From the NCBI GenBank assembly GCA_035400705.1, contig DAOMZV010000006.1, positions 1-37,430 of the forward strand: a stretch of 37,430 nt of DNA, in the 5' to 3' direction. The notes beneath the pieces were generated by a model. It was not told where the DNA came from. It saw nothing but the letters and a program-made list of their open reading frames with translations, and made no database searches. The position numbers were made by a program, and so were the translations under genes. The stretch comes from GWC2-40-17 sp035400705. GTDB lineage: Bacteria; Patescibacteriota; Patescibacteriia; Magasanikbacterales; UBA10003. This document shows positions 1 to 8,943 of the stretch, piece after piece (the stretch's first letter is position 1; each line of letters begins with the position of its first letter).

Positions 1-974
1 CCGGCAAAAGTTTTAATCGCCTTAGCAATCGCCGGTAAACTCACACCATAACCTCGAGACGCGCAAATGGCCGCCAAAGTATTAGACAAATTATGTTCGC
101 CTAGAAGCTTAGTTGCGGTAATCGGGCAAACTTTAATTTCTTTTTTGTCTTCCACCATCACAAACCAGCCATTTTTAAGATAGGCGCCGTCGTGCGGTTT
201 TTTCTTTAACGAAAAGAATAAAACTTTTCTTCCTGCTGGTCCCCGTTTCTGTAATTGTTGACCAATTTTTTTTGTAATTTCATTATCCCAATTTATCACA
301 GCCGCATCGCCAGCTTTCTGATATTTAAAAATCTTCATTTTGTCCGCCTGATATTCTTTCATTGAAGGATATTTATTCAAATGATCGGGATATAAATTAG
401 TCCAAACAGCTACATGAGGACTCATTTTAATCGTATCTAAATCTGATAATTGAAAATTAGATAACTCCAAAACCACTGGTGCTTGGTGTTTTTGAGCCGC
501 AGCTAAAAATCTTAAAGGCGATTCGCCAATATTGCCACCTAATTTAGCTTGCTTAAACTGCTGTTGAGCCATAGCGTGAATTAAGGCAGTAGTGGTGCTC
601 TTGCCTCTAGTACCAGTAACACCGATCACGCGTTCAACCCCATACTCTCTAAAAAACAAAGTAATGTCATTATCAATAGGAATATTTTTTTGACGCGCGA
701 TAGTTAAAAAAGGAGAAGATGGCGGCACGTCAGGATTGCGCACCACCCATTCGGCTTGAGCAAAATTAGATTCATGGTGTTCTCCTAAAATATATTTAAT
801 ATCTTTGTATTTTTTCAATACCGCTAAATTGGTTGCCAATTCTCTTTCCTTTTTTAAATCTGTAATAGTTAAATTAGCTCCCCGCGATGCTAAAAATTCT
901 GCCGCGCTAACTCCGCTGCCTTTTTTAAACCCACCCAAACCTACAAGCAATATTTTTTTATTTTGAAAAATCAT
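1..974 (-). CDS. murD: UDP-N-acetylmuramoyl-L-alanine--D-glutamate ligase (MurD), 3' end cut by window edge
   Basis: Cytoplasmic ATP-dependent ligase adding D-Glu to UDP-MurNAc-L-Ala in peptidoglycan precursor synthesis. About 324 codons are visible; the C-terminal part lies beyond base 1. The N-terminus has a Rossmann-type nucleotide loop (LLVGLGG near residue 9). The Mur-ligase P-loop reads GTRGKSTTT, with Arg where most MurD proteins have Asn. GGNIGESP, ELSNFQLS and PDHLNKY follow, then GEHNLSNTLAA of the central ATPase domain; this order matches MurD better than MurC, MurE or MurF. The start ATG (974-972) overlaps the TGA of the upstream phosphomutase gene (973-971), so the two are translationally coupled. 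The call rests on motif order only; a related CPR Mur ligase paralogue remains possible. Confidence 0.85.
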   Translation of the reverse strand, partial: MIFQNKKILLVGLGGFKKGSGVSAAEFLASRGANLTITDLKKERELATNLAVLKKYKDIKYILGEHHESNFAQAEWVVRNPDVPPSSPFLTIARQKNIPIDNDITLFFREYGVERVIGVTGTRGKSTTTALIHAMAQQQFKQAKLGGNIGESPLRFLAAAQKHQAPVVLELSNFQLSDLDTIKMSPHVAVWTNLYPDHLNKYPSMKEYQADKMKIFKYQKAGDAAVINWDNEITKKIGQQLQKRGPAGRKVLFFSLKKKPHDGAYLKNGWFVMVEDKKEIKVCPITATKLLGEHNLSNTLAAICASRGYGVSLPAIAKAIKTFA

Positions 975-2341
975 ACACTGGCCTTAATAACTTCTTGTAT
1001 TTCTTTAACTTTGGTTTCAACAATTTCCTGACTTACTCCTTCTAAACTCACTCTAAGTAAAGGTTCGGTATTGCTGCCACGTACATTAAACCAAAAATCT
1101 GGGTAAGATACAGACAAACCATCCATCAAATTGATTTCTCCATCGGCAAATTTTTCTTTTAAACACTTAATCACCTTATCTTTATTTTCCACTTTTAAAT
1201 TAATTTCTCCCGAGCTAAAATATTTTTTCAACGGCCCCACCACAGCTGATAAAGGAACATTTTTTTCACTTAAAAACAATAAAAACTTCAAAATTACCAC
1301 AATGGGGGCCTCGAAAACACCATAAGGAAACTTCACAAAAAAATGTCCCGAGGATTCTCCACCAAAAAACGCCCCAGTTTCTAACATTTGTTTTTTGATT
1401 AAAGAATGGCCAACTTTAGTTACGCAGGGCACGCCCCCAGCTTGTTCAATCATATCGCGAGTAATTTTACCAGGACGAATGTCATAACAAATTGTCGCCC
1501 CCGAATTTTCACGCAAAAAAATCTGCGCTAAAATACCGCGCATAATTGGTGGAGCAACTGTTCTACCAGAATCATCAATAAAAAATATTCTATCGCCATC
1601 GCCATCTGTGGCAATACCTAGGTCAGCCTTTTCCGCCACAACCCTGTCTTGTAAATCTTTAACATTTTTTTCTTGAAATGGATCAGCTTGATGAGCAGGA
1701 AAAGTACCGTCTAATTCAAAATTCATTTTGATCCATTCTACTTGAGGTAATAAAGAAAAAATCTTTTCCAAATAAAGGATACCTGCGGCATTGGCCGGAT
1801 CAACCACGATTTTAAAAGGTTTGATTTTGTTAAGATCTCCCTGATTTTTTTCTAATTTCATTTGTTCATCTAAAATTCCAGCCTTCAGTTCGCTAGTTCC
1901 ATAAAAAGCTGGGTTAACAAAATTCCCTCCCGCCACCAAATCTTTCAACTCTTCCATTCCTGTACCCTGACCCAAAGGTGTGGCGCGTTCGCGGGTAATC
2001 TTAATTCCATTGTATTCAGTTGGATTATGAGAAGCAGAAACCATTAAACCACCGTCGGCTTCGTAAAAAGAAACGCCAAAATAAAAAGTCGGAGTAGAAA
2101 CTAATCCGATATCAATCACGTCCAACCCTTGATCTTTAAGGCCGTTCATTAAAGATTCTTGTAAAGATAGCGAGGAAGGACGCATGTCTCGCCCAACCAC
2201 CACCTTAATTTTATCTCTGCCTAATTCACGGTGACGTAAAGTTCCAAAAGCTCGACCGATTTTATAAGCCAACTCTTCATTTAATTCTTGAGGATAAATT
2301 CCTCTAATATCATAAGCTTTAAAAATATGAGCAGGAAACAT
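971..2341 (-). CDS. manB: Phosphomannomutase/phosphoglucomutase
   Basis: Cytoplasmic alpha-D-phosphohexomutase interconverting hexose 6- and 1-phosphates, feeding nucleotide-sugar and cell-surface polymer synthesis. At 456 aa it has normal family length. All four signature loops are present: KAYDIRG (8-14), the phosphoserine loop SASHNP (102-107, catalytic Ser104), the metal-binding DGDGDR (246-251), the sugar-recognition GGESSGH (327-333), and the phosphate-binding RGSNTEP (421-427). The GGESSGH form favours the PMM/PGM (AlgC/ManB) group over glucosamine mutase; mannose or glucose preference cannot be read by eye. It is the first gene of a two-gene unit with murD, with a sigma70-type promoter 36 bases upstream. 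No Shine-Dalgarno sequence is visible before the ATG. Confidence 0.92.
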   Translation of the reverse strand: MFPAHIFKAYDIRGIYPQELNEELAYKIGRAFGTLRHRELGRDKIKVVVGRDMRPSSLSLQESLMNGLKDQGLDVIDIGLVSTPTFYFGVSFYEADGGLMVSASHNPTEYNGIKITRERATPLGQGTGMEELKDLVAGGNFVNPAFYGTSELKAGILDEQMKLEKNQGDLNKIKPFKIVVDPANAAGILYLEKIFSLLPQVEWIKMNFELDGTFPAHQADPFQEKNVKDLQDRVVAEKADLGIATDGDGDRIFFIDDSGRTVAPPIMRGILAQIFLRENSGATICYDIRPGKITRDMIEQAGGVPCVTKVGHSLIKKQMLETGAFFGGESSGHFFVKFPYGVFEAPIVVILKFLLFLSEKNVPLSAVVGPLKKYFSSGEINLKVENKDKVIKCLKEKFADGEINLMDGLSVSYPDFWFNVRGSNTEPLLRVSLEGVSQEIVETKVKEIQEVIKASV

Positions 2342-2376
2342 AAAAACTAAAAAATAATTTAATTAGGGATAAACTT

Positions 2377-2405
2377 ATTATGGCAAATTTTCCGCTTTTT
2401 TTCAA
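2377..2405 (-). promoter_or_regulatory. Sigma70-type promoter of the phosphomutase-murD unit
   Basis: On the minus strand TTGAAA (2405-2400) and CATAAT (2382-2377) are separated by exactly 17 bases. The predicted start near 2370 leaves a leader of about 29 nt before the ATG at 2341. Confidence 0.6.
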
Positions 2406-2429
2406 TTAAAATATTAAGTTAAAAAAATT

Positions 2430-2459
2430 TTGGACTTTTTATCTAATTTTTAGTATTAT
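2430..2459 (+). promoter_or_regulatory. Probable promoter and ribosome binding site of the clpC operon
   Basis: TTGGAC (2430-2435) and TATTAT (2454-2459) are separated by 18 bases. A Shine-Dalgarno-like AAGGAAG follows at 2461-2467, 11 bases before the clpC ATG. No CtsR- or CIRCE-type inverted repeat is visible, so heat-shock control of clpC is not evident here. Confidence 0.5.
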
Positions 2460-2478
2460 AAAGGAAGTCTGTTCTTCT

Positions 2479-4989
2479 ATGAATGAACCTATTTTAAATA
2501 AATTTACCAACCATCTTAAGCAAAGTCTCAAACACAGTTTAGAGCTGGCTTTAGATTTAAAAAATGAAGAAATTACCCCGTGGCACTTATTATACGGGTT
2601 AATTATCGAAAAAGGTTCAGTGGCTGGAGAGATTTTAAAAAAAGAAAAGATTAGCAAAGAAAAAATTACTGCTCTAATTGCTAATTATCCTCATTCTGCT
2701 ACGGCCAATCTGCCACAATTAAGTAAACAAAGTGAAAAAATTCTAGAAAAGGCCGCTACTTTGGCTCTAAAAAAAGCTCATTCTTATATTGGCACCGAGC
2801 ATCTACTCTATTCTTTACTGGAATCTTTTGGTGATGATTTATTTTCTGGACTGACCACTACATCTAAAAAATCTTTAGCTGCTATCAAAGAGGAAATAGA
2901 AAATGTTCTATTAAGTGTCAATCGTTTTACCGAAATGTCTTCTTTAATGAACGAACCTCCAATAGAAGATGCCGAGACTCCCCTTTCTCCCTTACCTTCA
3001 GCCATGAATTTTAAAAATAAAAATAAAAAAAATTCTGTTCTAAACTATTTTACTACCGACCTGACTAACCCCAAATTTCTTAAATCCACTGATCCAATTA
3101 TCGGCCGCGCCAAAGAAACCCAGCGCTTAATCCAAATTTTATCCCGACGACAAAAAAACAACCCGGTTCTTTTAGGCGACCCGGGGGTTGGCAAAACAGC
3201 TATTGTAGAGGGTTTGGCACAAAAAATAATTACTGGTGATGTTCCCGATGAATTGCAAACTAAAAAAATTTTGCGCTTGGATTTGGGCTTATTAATTGCT
3301 GGAACAATTTATCGCGGCGAATTTGAAAATCGTCTCAAACAATTAATGGAAGAAATCAAAAAAGATCCTAATTTGATAATTTTTATTGATGAAATGCACA
3401 CCATCGTCGGGGCGGGTTCAACTTCTGGAACCTTGGACGCAGCTAACATCTTAAAACCGGCCTTAGCGCGGGGTGAACTGCGTTGTATTGGTGCTACCAC
3501 CTTTGAAGAATACAAAAAACATATAGAAAATGATCCTGCCCTAGATCGGCGTTTTCAATCAATTGTAGTTAACGAACCAAGTGAAGAGGAAACAATAGCG
3601 ATTTTACAAGGCGTCTCCAAAAATTTTGAAAATTTTCACCAAATTGAAATTACTACCCCCGCCATTACTGCTGCGGTTAAGTTGGCGGCTAAATATTTTC
3701 CGGAAAAATTTTTCCCAGACAAGGCCCTAGATCTACTTGACGAGGCTGCAGCGGCTAAAAAATTATCCACCCGAAACCAAACTGGGTTAAAAAAGACCAA
3801 AGAATTGGAAAACTCTCTCCAATCTATCCAAGAGCAAAAAGAAGAGGCGGTAATTAAAGAAAATTTTTCTTTAGCCGCTAAACTAAAAAAAGAAGAAGGT
3901 CGCCTAGTTCAATCACTAATAAAGTTAAAAAATGACCAGACAAATAATAAAAAGATAGCTCGAGAAAAACTAACCGAAGAAGATGTCAAAAAAATAATTT
4001 CTCAATCTTTTGGGCTTAATCTATTTTCTAAAACTAACTCCGTTAATCGTTTTCAAGAGTTAGAAACAAAATTAAAATCTCAAATCATTGGTCAAGATGA
4101 TGTTATTGCCAAGATAGTCAAAACCTTAAAAAAAGCCGAGACCGGTCTACATAATCCTAACCGCCCTCTCGCCTCCTTTTTATTTGTTGGGCCATCGGGT
4201 GTAGGCAAGACAGCCCTAGCTAAAACACTGGCTCAAGCCTATTTTCCCGAAAACTCCCAACGCAGTAATTTTATCCGGGTAGATATGTCAGAATTTGGCG
4301 AAAGTTTTCAGGCCACAAAATTAATTGGCGCTCCCGCCGGATATATTGGCTACAAAGAAAGCAATTCCTTAACCGACAAAATTAAAAACCATCCCTATTC
4401 TTTAATTCTTTTAGATGAAATTGACAAAGCTCATCCGGAAATTTTTAATTTATTTTTACAAATATTAGATGAAGGCCATCTAACTGATGCTGGTGGTAAA
4501 AAAATCAATTTTAAAAATACCATTATCATCATGACTGCCAACCTTAGTGAAGATTTATTTTATTCTAAAGGTTTTGGTTTTGGTGACAAAACAATTGATG
4601 AGGCTTCTCCAGCTGTTAACCTAGAGATTCAAAAAAATGTGATGGAAGAATTAACTAAACGTTTCCGGGCTGATTTTCTTAATCGCATCGATCAAATTTT
4701 GATTTTCCAATCTCTTACTGAACAAAATTTAAAAACAATTGTCGAAAAAAACTTGAGGGAAATTGGCAATAAAATTTCCGCTCAAATTGTTTTGGAAACT
4801 TCTCCAGCTGTTGTATCTTTTTTAGCCAAACTAGCTGTCCAAAAACAGCAAGGCGCCAGAATCATCACTAAATTAGTTTCCGAAAAAATTGAAGAAAAAT
4901 TAGCTGATTTTTTGGCCGAACAGTCAACTGATTTTCAAAAGTTAAATTTATATTTAGATAGAGAAGAAATTAAAATAAAACCAAAATAA
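2479..4989 (+). CDS. clpC: ClpC-type AAA+ unfoldase (ATP-dependent Clp protease ATP-binding subunit)
   Basis: Cytoplasmic Hsp100 unfoldase that threads substrates into the ClpP chamber. At 836 aa it has ClpC length. A Clp_N repeat domain spans about residues 5-145. The first AAA+ module has Walker A GDPGVGKT (233-240), Walker B IFIDE (301-305) and an arginine finger in DRRF (356-359). A UVR-like segment lies at about 455-475, a ClpC trait in place of the long ClpB coiled coil. The second AAA+ module has GPSGVGKT (571-578) and LILLDE (about 642-647). GFGFG at 698-702 sits where ClpC carries its ClpP-docking loop. It leads an operon through radA, with the next ATG one base after its stop. No clpP gene is in the window. 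Confidence 0.95.
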   Translation: MNEPILNKFTNHLKQSLKHSLELALDLKNEEITPWHLLYGLIIEKGSVAGEILKKEKISKEKITALIANYPHSATANLPQLSKQSEKILEKAATLALKKAHSYIGTEHLLYSLLESFGDDLFSGLTTTSKKSLAAIKEEIENVLLSVNRFTEMSSLMNEPPIEDAETPLSPLPSAMNFKNKNKKNSVLNYFTTDLTNPKFLKSTDPIIGRAKETQRLIQILSRRQKNNPVLLGDPGVGKTAIVEGLAQKIITGDVPDELQTKKILRLDLGLLIAGTIYRGEFENRLKQLMEEIKKDPNLIIFIDEMHTIVGAGSTSGTLDAANILKPALARGELRCIGATTFEEYKKHIENDPALDRRFQSIVVNEPSEEETIAILQGVSKNFENFHQIEITTPAITAAVKLAAKYFPEKFFPDKALDLLDEAAAAKKLSTRNQTGLKKTKELENSLQSIQEQKEEAVIKENFSLAAKLKKEEGRLVQSLIKLKNDQTNNKKIAREKLTEEDVKKIISQSFGLNLFSKTNSVNRFQELETKLKSQIIGQDDVIAKIVKTLKKAETGLHNPNRPLASFLFVGPSGVGKTALAKTLAQAYFPENSQRSNFIRVDMSEFGESFQATKLIGAPAGYIGYKESNSLTDKIKNHPYSLILLDEIDKAHPEIFNLFLQILDEGHLTDAGGKKINFKNTIIIMTANLSEDLFYSKGFGFGDKTIDEASPAVNLEIQKNVMEELTKRFRADFLNRIDQILIFQSLTEQNLKTIVEKNLREIGNKISAQIVLETSPAVVSFLAKLAVQKQQGARIITKLVSEKIEEKLADFLAEQSTDFQKLNLYLDREEIKIKPK

Positions 4990-4990
4990 T

Positions 4991-5485
4991 ATGGATGATC
5001 TTATCTATCCAGCCGCTACTGCCCTTTTTATTTTAAATGCCCTAATCATGACTCTTATTTTACCTATCATGGGCGGTATTTCCGGTCTAACTATTTTAAT
5101 TATTCTATTGGTTAAACTTATTATTGGTAATCAAAGAAAAAAACTGGAACAAAAAATAGGAGAAACTGCTGGAAAATTTACTTCAAATAAAGAACAAGGA
5201 GAACAAATGGCTAACCAAGCCACTCAAGAAGCCTCTAAAAAAGCTTCCCAAAAAATTGCCAAACAAGTTTCTAGTAAGGCGGCTAAATCTAACTGGGTTA
5301 CAATGTTGATAGATTATTTAACCACCCCAATGAATAGATTTGAAAAAGGCATATTACTGTTAGGTTGGGTTCTTTGGCCTATCTTTTTTCCTCTAACAAC
5401 TGTGATTATAATTATGATGCTTAGAGATGCTTGTACGTTTATTGGCATCAATTGGTGTTCAACATTAAATATATTTAATCTTTAA
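4991..5485 (+). CDS. Small membrane protein of unknown function
   Basis: Not recognised; 164 aa. Residues 8-48 are strongly hydrophobic and could form one or two membrane segments. A charged, Gln/Lys/Ala-rich stretch (about 50-100) looks like an amphipathic helix or coiled coil. A further hydrophobic stretch lies at about 118-145, and two cysteines sit near the C-terminus. The gene is joined to clpC by a TAATATG junction and followed 4 bases later by the propeller gene, so the genes are probably co-translated. The three genes that follow encode exported proteins, so I infer a role in an envelope assembly, but no motif supports a specific function. Confidence 0.75.
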   Translation: MDDLIYPAATALFILNALIMTLILPIMGGISGLTILIILLVKLIIGNQRKKLEQKIGETAGKFTSNKEQGEQMANQATQEASKKASQKIAKQVSSKAAKSNWVTMLIDYLTTPMNRFEKGILLLGWVLWPIFFPLTTVIIIMMLRDACTFIGINWCSTLNIFNL

Positions 5486-5489
5486 AAAT

Positions 5490-6707
5490 ATGAAAAACAA
5501 AAAAATATTACTAATCATTGGATTTATTTTAATTATCAGTCTGATTGCTTTTGCTCTTTATTATGTTTTCATACGCCAAAAAGAAACTACGCCAATTATT
5601 AATTTACCAGGTATAAATGCCCCGACGACTGGATTACCAGGAGCAGAAACCGGGACTCCACCAGGTTTGGTCATAAACACGCCATCTACTGTTTCGCCAC
5701 TGCCAACTGCTTCTTCTGTAGCTAGTGGAGGATTAACCCAATCCCCGGCTCTTACCTCCCTTCCCGTTAAAGATATTACCTTAGCCTCTGATGGTAAAAG
5801 CATTAACTTTTACAGCCCCAATGAGGGTAAATTTTATAAAATTGATTCATCTGGACAGACTGTCGCTTTATCTAATAAAACTTTTTTTGATGTTCAAAAA
5901 ATAACTTGGTCACCGCAAGGGACAAAGAGCATTTTAGAGTTTCCGGATAACTCCAAAATATTTTATGATTTTAATTCCAACAAACAAGTAACTTTACCCA
6001 AACATTGGGAAGATTTTTCATTTTCCAATTCTGGTAATCAAATCGCTGCAAAAAGTCTAGGTTTAGATAAAGATAATCGCTGGTTATTATTATCTAATCC
6101 TGATGGAACCGAAGCTGAACCGATCTTTGCCTTGGGTAATAATGAAGACAAGGTAACGGTTAGTTATTCCCCTGCTGGAGGAATAATTGGTTTTTCCGAT
6201 ACCGGCCACCCACAAGGTTTTGCCAAAAAACAGATTGTCACCTTAGGTAGCACTGGAGAAACCCTTAATCCTTTAATGGTTGAGGGGTTATCTTTTGAAC
6301 CAATCTGGTCAACTAAAGGAGATAAGTTGGTTTACAGCACTTATAATCTTGATTCAGAATATAAACCCACCCTTTGGGTGACTAACGCTCAAGGTGAACA
6401 AACTGGAACAGGCCGACACAAATTAAATGTTAATACCTGGTCTGAAAAATGTTCTTTCGCTGACAACCAAACTTTGTACTGTGCTGTCCCTCAAGCTTTA
6501 ATTTATGGAGCTGGTTTTGAACCAAGTTTAACTGATAATGTCGCTGATGAAATTTACAAAATTGATTTAACTACTAATGCCAAAACTTTAATTGCCCAAC
6601 CGGAAAGCAGTTCCAACATTAGTTCAATGGTAATCTCTCAAGATAAATCTACTCTTTATTACACGGATAAAAACACCGGTTTATTGCATGAAATTAAATT
6701 AAAATAA
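5490..6707 (+). CDS. Membrane-anchored TolB/WD40-like beta-propeller protein
   Basis: 405 aa. An N-terminal uncleaved signal anchor (about 5-28) precedes a Pro/Thr/Ser/Gly-rich linker (about 32-95). A C-terminal domain of repeating four-strand units follows, with recurrent SPQGTKSIL-, NSGNQIAAK- and TKGDKLVYS-like segments typical of TolB/WD40-type propellers. It probably faces the outside of the membrane and acts as a protein- or glycan-binding platform. Two cysteines about 11 residues apart (near 320-332) could form a disulfide, consistent with the DsbA-like gene two bases downstream. No catalytic motif was seen and no gene name is justified. Confidence 0.75.
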   Translation: MKNKKILLIIGFILIISLIAFALYYVFIRQKETTPIINLPGINAPTTGLPGAETGTPPGLVINTPSTVSPLPTASSVASGGLTQSPALTSLPVKDITLASDGKSINFYSPNEGKFYKIDSSGQTVALSNKTFFDVQKITWSPQGTKSILEFPDNSKIFYDFNSNKQVTLPKHWEDFSFSNSGNQIAAKSLGLDKDNRWLLLSNPDGTEAEPIFALGNNEDKVTVSYSPAGGIIGFSDTGHPQGFAKKQIVTLGSTGETLNPLMVEGLSFEPIWSTKGDKLVYSTYNLDSEYKPTLWVTNAQGEQTGTGRHKLNVNTWSEKCSFADNQTLYCAVPQALIYGAGFEPSLTDNVADEIYKIDLTTNAKTLIAQPESSSNISSMVISQDKSTLYYTDKNTGLLHEIKLK

Positions 6708-6708
6708 T

Positions 6709-7365
6709 ATGAACAAAACAACCAAAACAGGAATTATTTTAATTGCTGGGATAATATTAACTCTATCTATTTTTTTCTTTTCCGTAATTAAAAACACCCC
6801 ACCAACTATTGAAGAAATTTTAAACATCAATCCGACTACTACCGAAGTTAAAAAAAATGAAATTTTATCACCTACTATTAGTATTGCCGATCCGCAAAAA
6901 GGAACAGATAAAGCTAAAATTACAATCGTAGAATTTGCTGATTATGGTTGTAGTCATTGTTCCGAAACCAATCAAATATTAAATGAACTTTATAATAAAT
7001 TTCCTCAGGACATAAAATTGGTTTGGAAAGATTTCCCCTTCTTACCTCCAACAGAAGTTACTTGGCAAGCTCATATGGCAGCGCGTTGTGCTGGGAGACA
7101 AAACAAATTTTGGGAGTACCATGATATGTTATTTACCAATCAAGGCAACTTTAATCCAGACCTATTTTTAAAATTAGCACAATCTCTAAATTTGGATATT
7201 TCTTCTTTTACTGCTTGTTTAAATAACGAGGAAACAAAACCACTGATAAAAAAATCTTACACTGAAGGACAAAATCTCGAAATTACTGGCACACCAACTT
7301 TTTATATTAACGGTAAATTATTTAATGGAGAGATAACCGAACAGACCATCAAAGATTTGCTATAA
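6709..7365 (+). CDS. DsbA-like membrane-anchored thiol:disulfide oxidoreductase
   Basis: 218 aa, thioredoxin-fold protein of the DsbA/Thioredoxin_4 type, anchored by an N-terminal hydrophobic helix (about 8-27) and facing outward. The active site is CSHC (81-84) in FADYGCSHC, and the cis-proline loop is TGTPTFY (Pro196). Two more cysteines (127 and 170) lie in the helical insertion. It probably introduces disulfides into exported proteins. The cysteine-rich gene that follows encodes an obvious candidate substrate. No DsbB or VKOR partner to reoxidise it is in the window. Its ATG is two bases after the preceding stop (TAATATG junction). Confidence 0.88.
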   Translation: MNKTTKTGIILIAGIILTLSIFFFSVIKNTPPTIEEILNINPTTTEVKKNEILSPTISIADPQKGTDKAKITIVEFADYGCSHCSETNQILNELYNKFPQDIKLVWKDFPFLPPTEVTWQAHMAARCAGRQNKFWEYHDMLFTNQGNFNPDLFLKLAQSLNLDISSFTACLNNEETKPLIKKSYTEGQNLEITGTPTFYINGKLFNGEITEQTIKDLL

Positions 7366-7382
7366 ATAGAACTAAGTTAGGT

Positions 7383-8935
7383 ATGTTAAAAAAACAACAC
7401 AAATACATCATAATTTTTGGCTGTTTAATAATAACCAGTTGGCNNNNNNNNNNNNNNNNNNNNNNNNNNNNNNNNNNNNNNNNNNNNNNNNNNNNNNNNN
7501 NNNNNNNNNNNNNNNNNNNNNNNNNNNNNNNNNNNNNNNNNNNGGATCTTGTCAACAAGTTGGCACGAAAAAAGTCTGTGTTGATCTTAAAACAGGAGGG
7601 GGTACTCTAACTTTTGAAGCTATCGCGCCAGAACCAGAAATAGACATTCCCACACTCCAGCCGTTTACTACTAAAGACATTAAACCAGATGATTCTGGTT
7701 TTATTTACATTCCCTTCTTGGGGCAATATATGGTGGCTATTTTCCGTTGGGCTGTACTAGTGGCTGGTGTAATTGCTTTAGCTTTAGTTATTTTTGGAGG
7801 TTTTATCTATCTTACTTCTGGCGGTAATGCTCAGAGAGCCAAACAAGGTAAAGACCGAATTACGCAAGCTTTGTTCGGTTTGATTTTACTTTTATCCTCT
7901 TATACCATTTTATATATTATTAATCCCGATTTAGTAAAATTTGAATCTTTAAGAATTAAAGTAATCGAAAGGCAGGAATTATCTCTGGAATTTTTATCTG
8001 ACGAAGCTTACTTAGCCCTAAGTGGAGTCAAAAAATTAACAGTAGAACAAGCCGCTGCTTTAGCAAAAACAGTTAGTACTAAAGTTGGTTTAGATAATCC
8101 TTGTTATATGTTTGCCATCTTTAGTACCGAATCTCGCGGTAATGTTGCAGTAGTTGGCCACGATGAAGGAGCACGCACAAGTGAAAACCGAACTAAATTT
8201 TTACAAAGCGGAAAAAAATATTCCTGTTTTAGCGGAACAGGCCCCTGTGATGCACAGTCAACTTTTACCCCAACTTCAGACAGAAGTGTTAAAATTTTTA
8301 ATGATGATGGAGGAAAATATTTAACTGGCAAAAACCCACCTGATTATGGACTAGATTGGCGTTTTACTCACGGTTTTGGTTTAGGGCAAATAACATTTGG
8401 AGGAGATTCCTTTTGTGATGGACAACGTGGAAAAAAATCAGGCGTTACAGGAGAGTGTTATACTATTCCTGAATTAATGAACCCGGAAATTAATGCAACC
8501 TACTCTGCACATTTATTTAAATTTAATTTGGCTAGAGCTAAAGCTAAAGGATGGGACGGTATAGATTTAGTTAAAGCAGCTTTTTATGGTTATGCGGCCG
8601 GTGCGAGCAAAATACCTAATAAAATAAATGAAAAGACAAATCAACCATATGTTTTTCCCCCAGCAAAAATTAAGGGGAAAAAAATAGCTGGCGATGGTAA
8701 ATGGGCACCTTATGAAAAATGCATGGCTAATAATGGTTATTTAGACTTACAAAATCAAGATGTTGAAACAGAAGGAGCTGCTGCTGACAATGAAGAAGCT
8801 AATAATTCTTCTTCGGCTGCTGTTGGCTGTTGCATCATAGGAGGAGGAGCCATTCAAACAAATATGCCAGATATTCCAGAAAATGTTTGCATCAACACAA
8901 AATTTGGAATATGGAAGTCTGGACCTTGTCCATAA
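7383..8935 (+). CDS. Exported pilin-like (TrbC/VirB2-type) protein with C-terminal lytic-transglycosylase-like domain, interrupted by assembly gap
   Basis: The start codon at 7383 opens a hydrophobic signal-like segment of 20 codons that runs into 100 N. After the gap the frame resumes at 7544 and runs to TAA at 8935. If this is one gene, the real gap length must leave remainder 2 on division by 3. After the gap come two membrane segments joined by a short basic loop (TSGGNAQRAKQGKDR), the pattern of VirB2/TrbC-type pilins. A lysozyme-like fold follows: catalytic Glu in FSTESRG, GLGQI, and YGYAAG in place of AYNAG, with a long insertion between the first two. Twelve cysteines lie after the gap. 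It likely cleaves peptidoglycan at the cell surface or within a secretion or pilus apparatus. It follows the DsbA-like gene by 17 bases. Confidence 0.75.
7444..7543. other. Assembly gap (100 N)
   Basis: Exactly 100 undetermined bases, the usual placeholder for a scaffold gap of unknown size. It falls inside the pilin-like/transglycosylase gene. The frames on the two sides do not match with 100 bases between them, so the placeholder is not the true length. Confidence 0.98.
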
Positions 8936-8943
8936 AAAATAAA

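Noticed and set aside
7383..7443. Possible lipoprotein signal (Cys near residue 14) in the pilin-like protein
   Set aside because: The hydrophobic stretch before the Cys is too short and continues after it, as in a membrane helix rather than a lipobox.
8830..8943. N-terminal extension of radA by 38 residues
   Set aside because: It lies within the preceding gene in another frame; the zinc finger expected at the RadA N-terminus begins right after the ATG at 8944.
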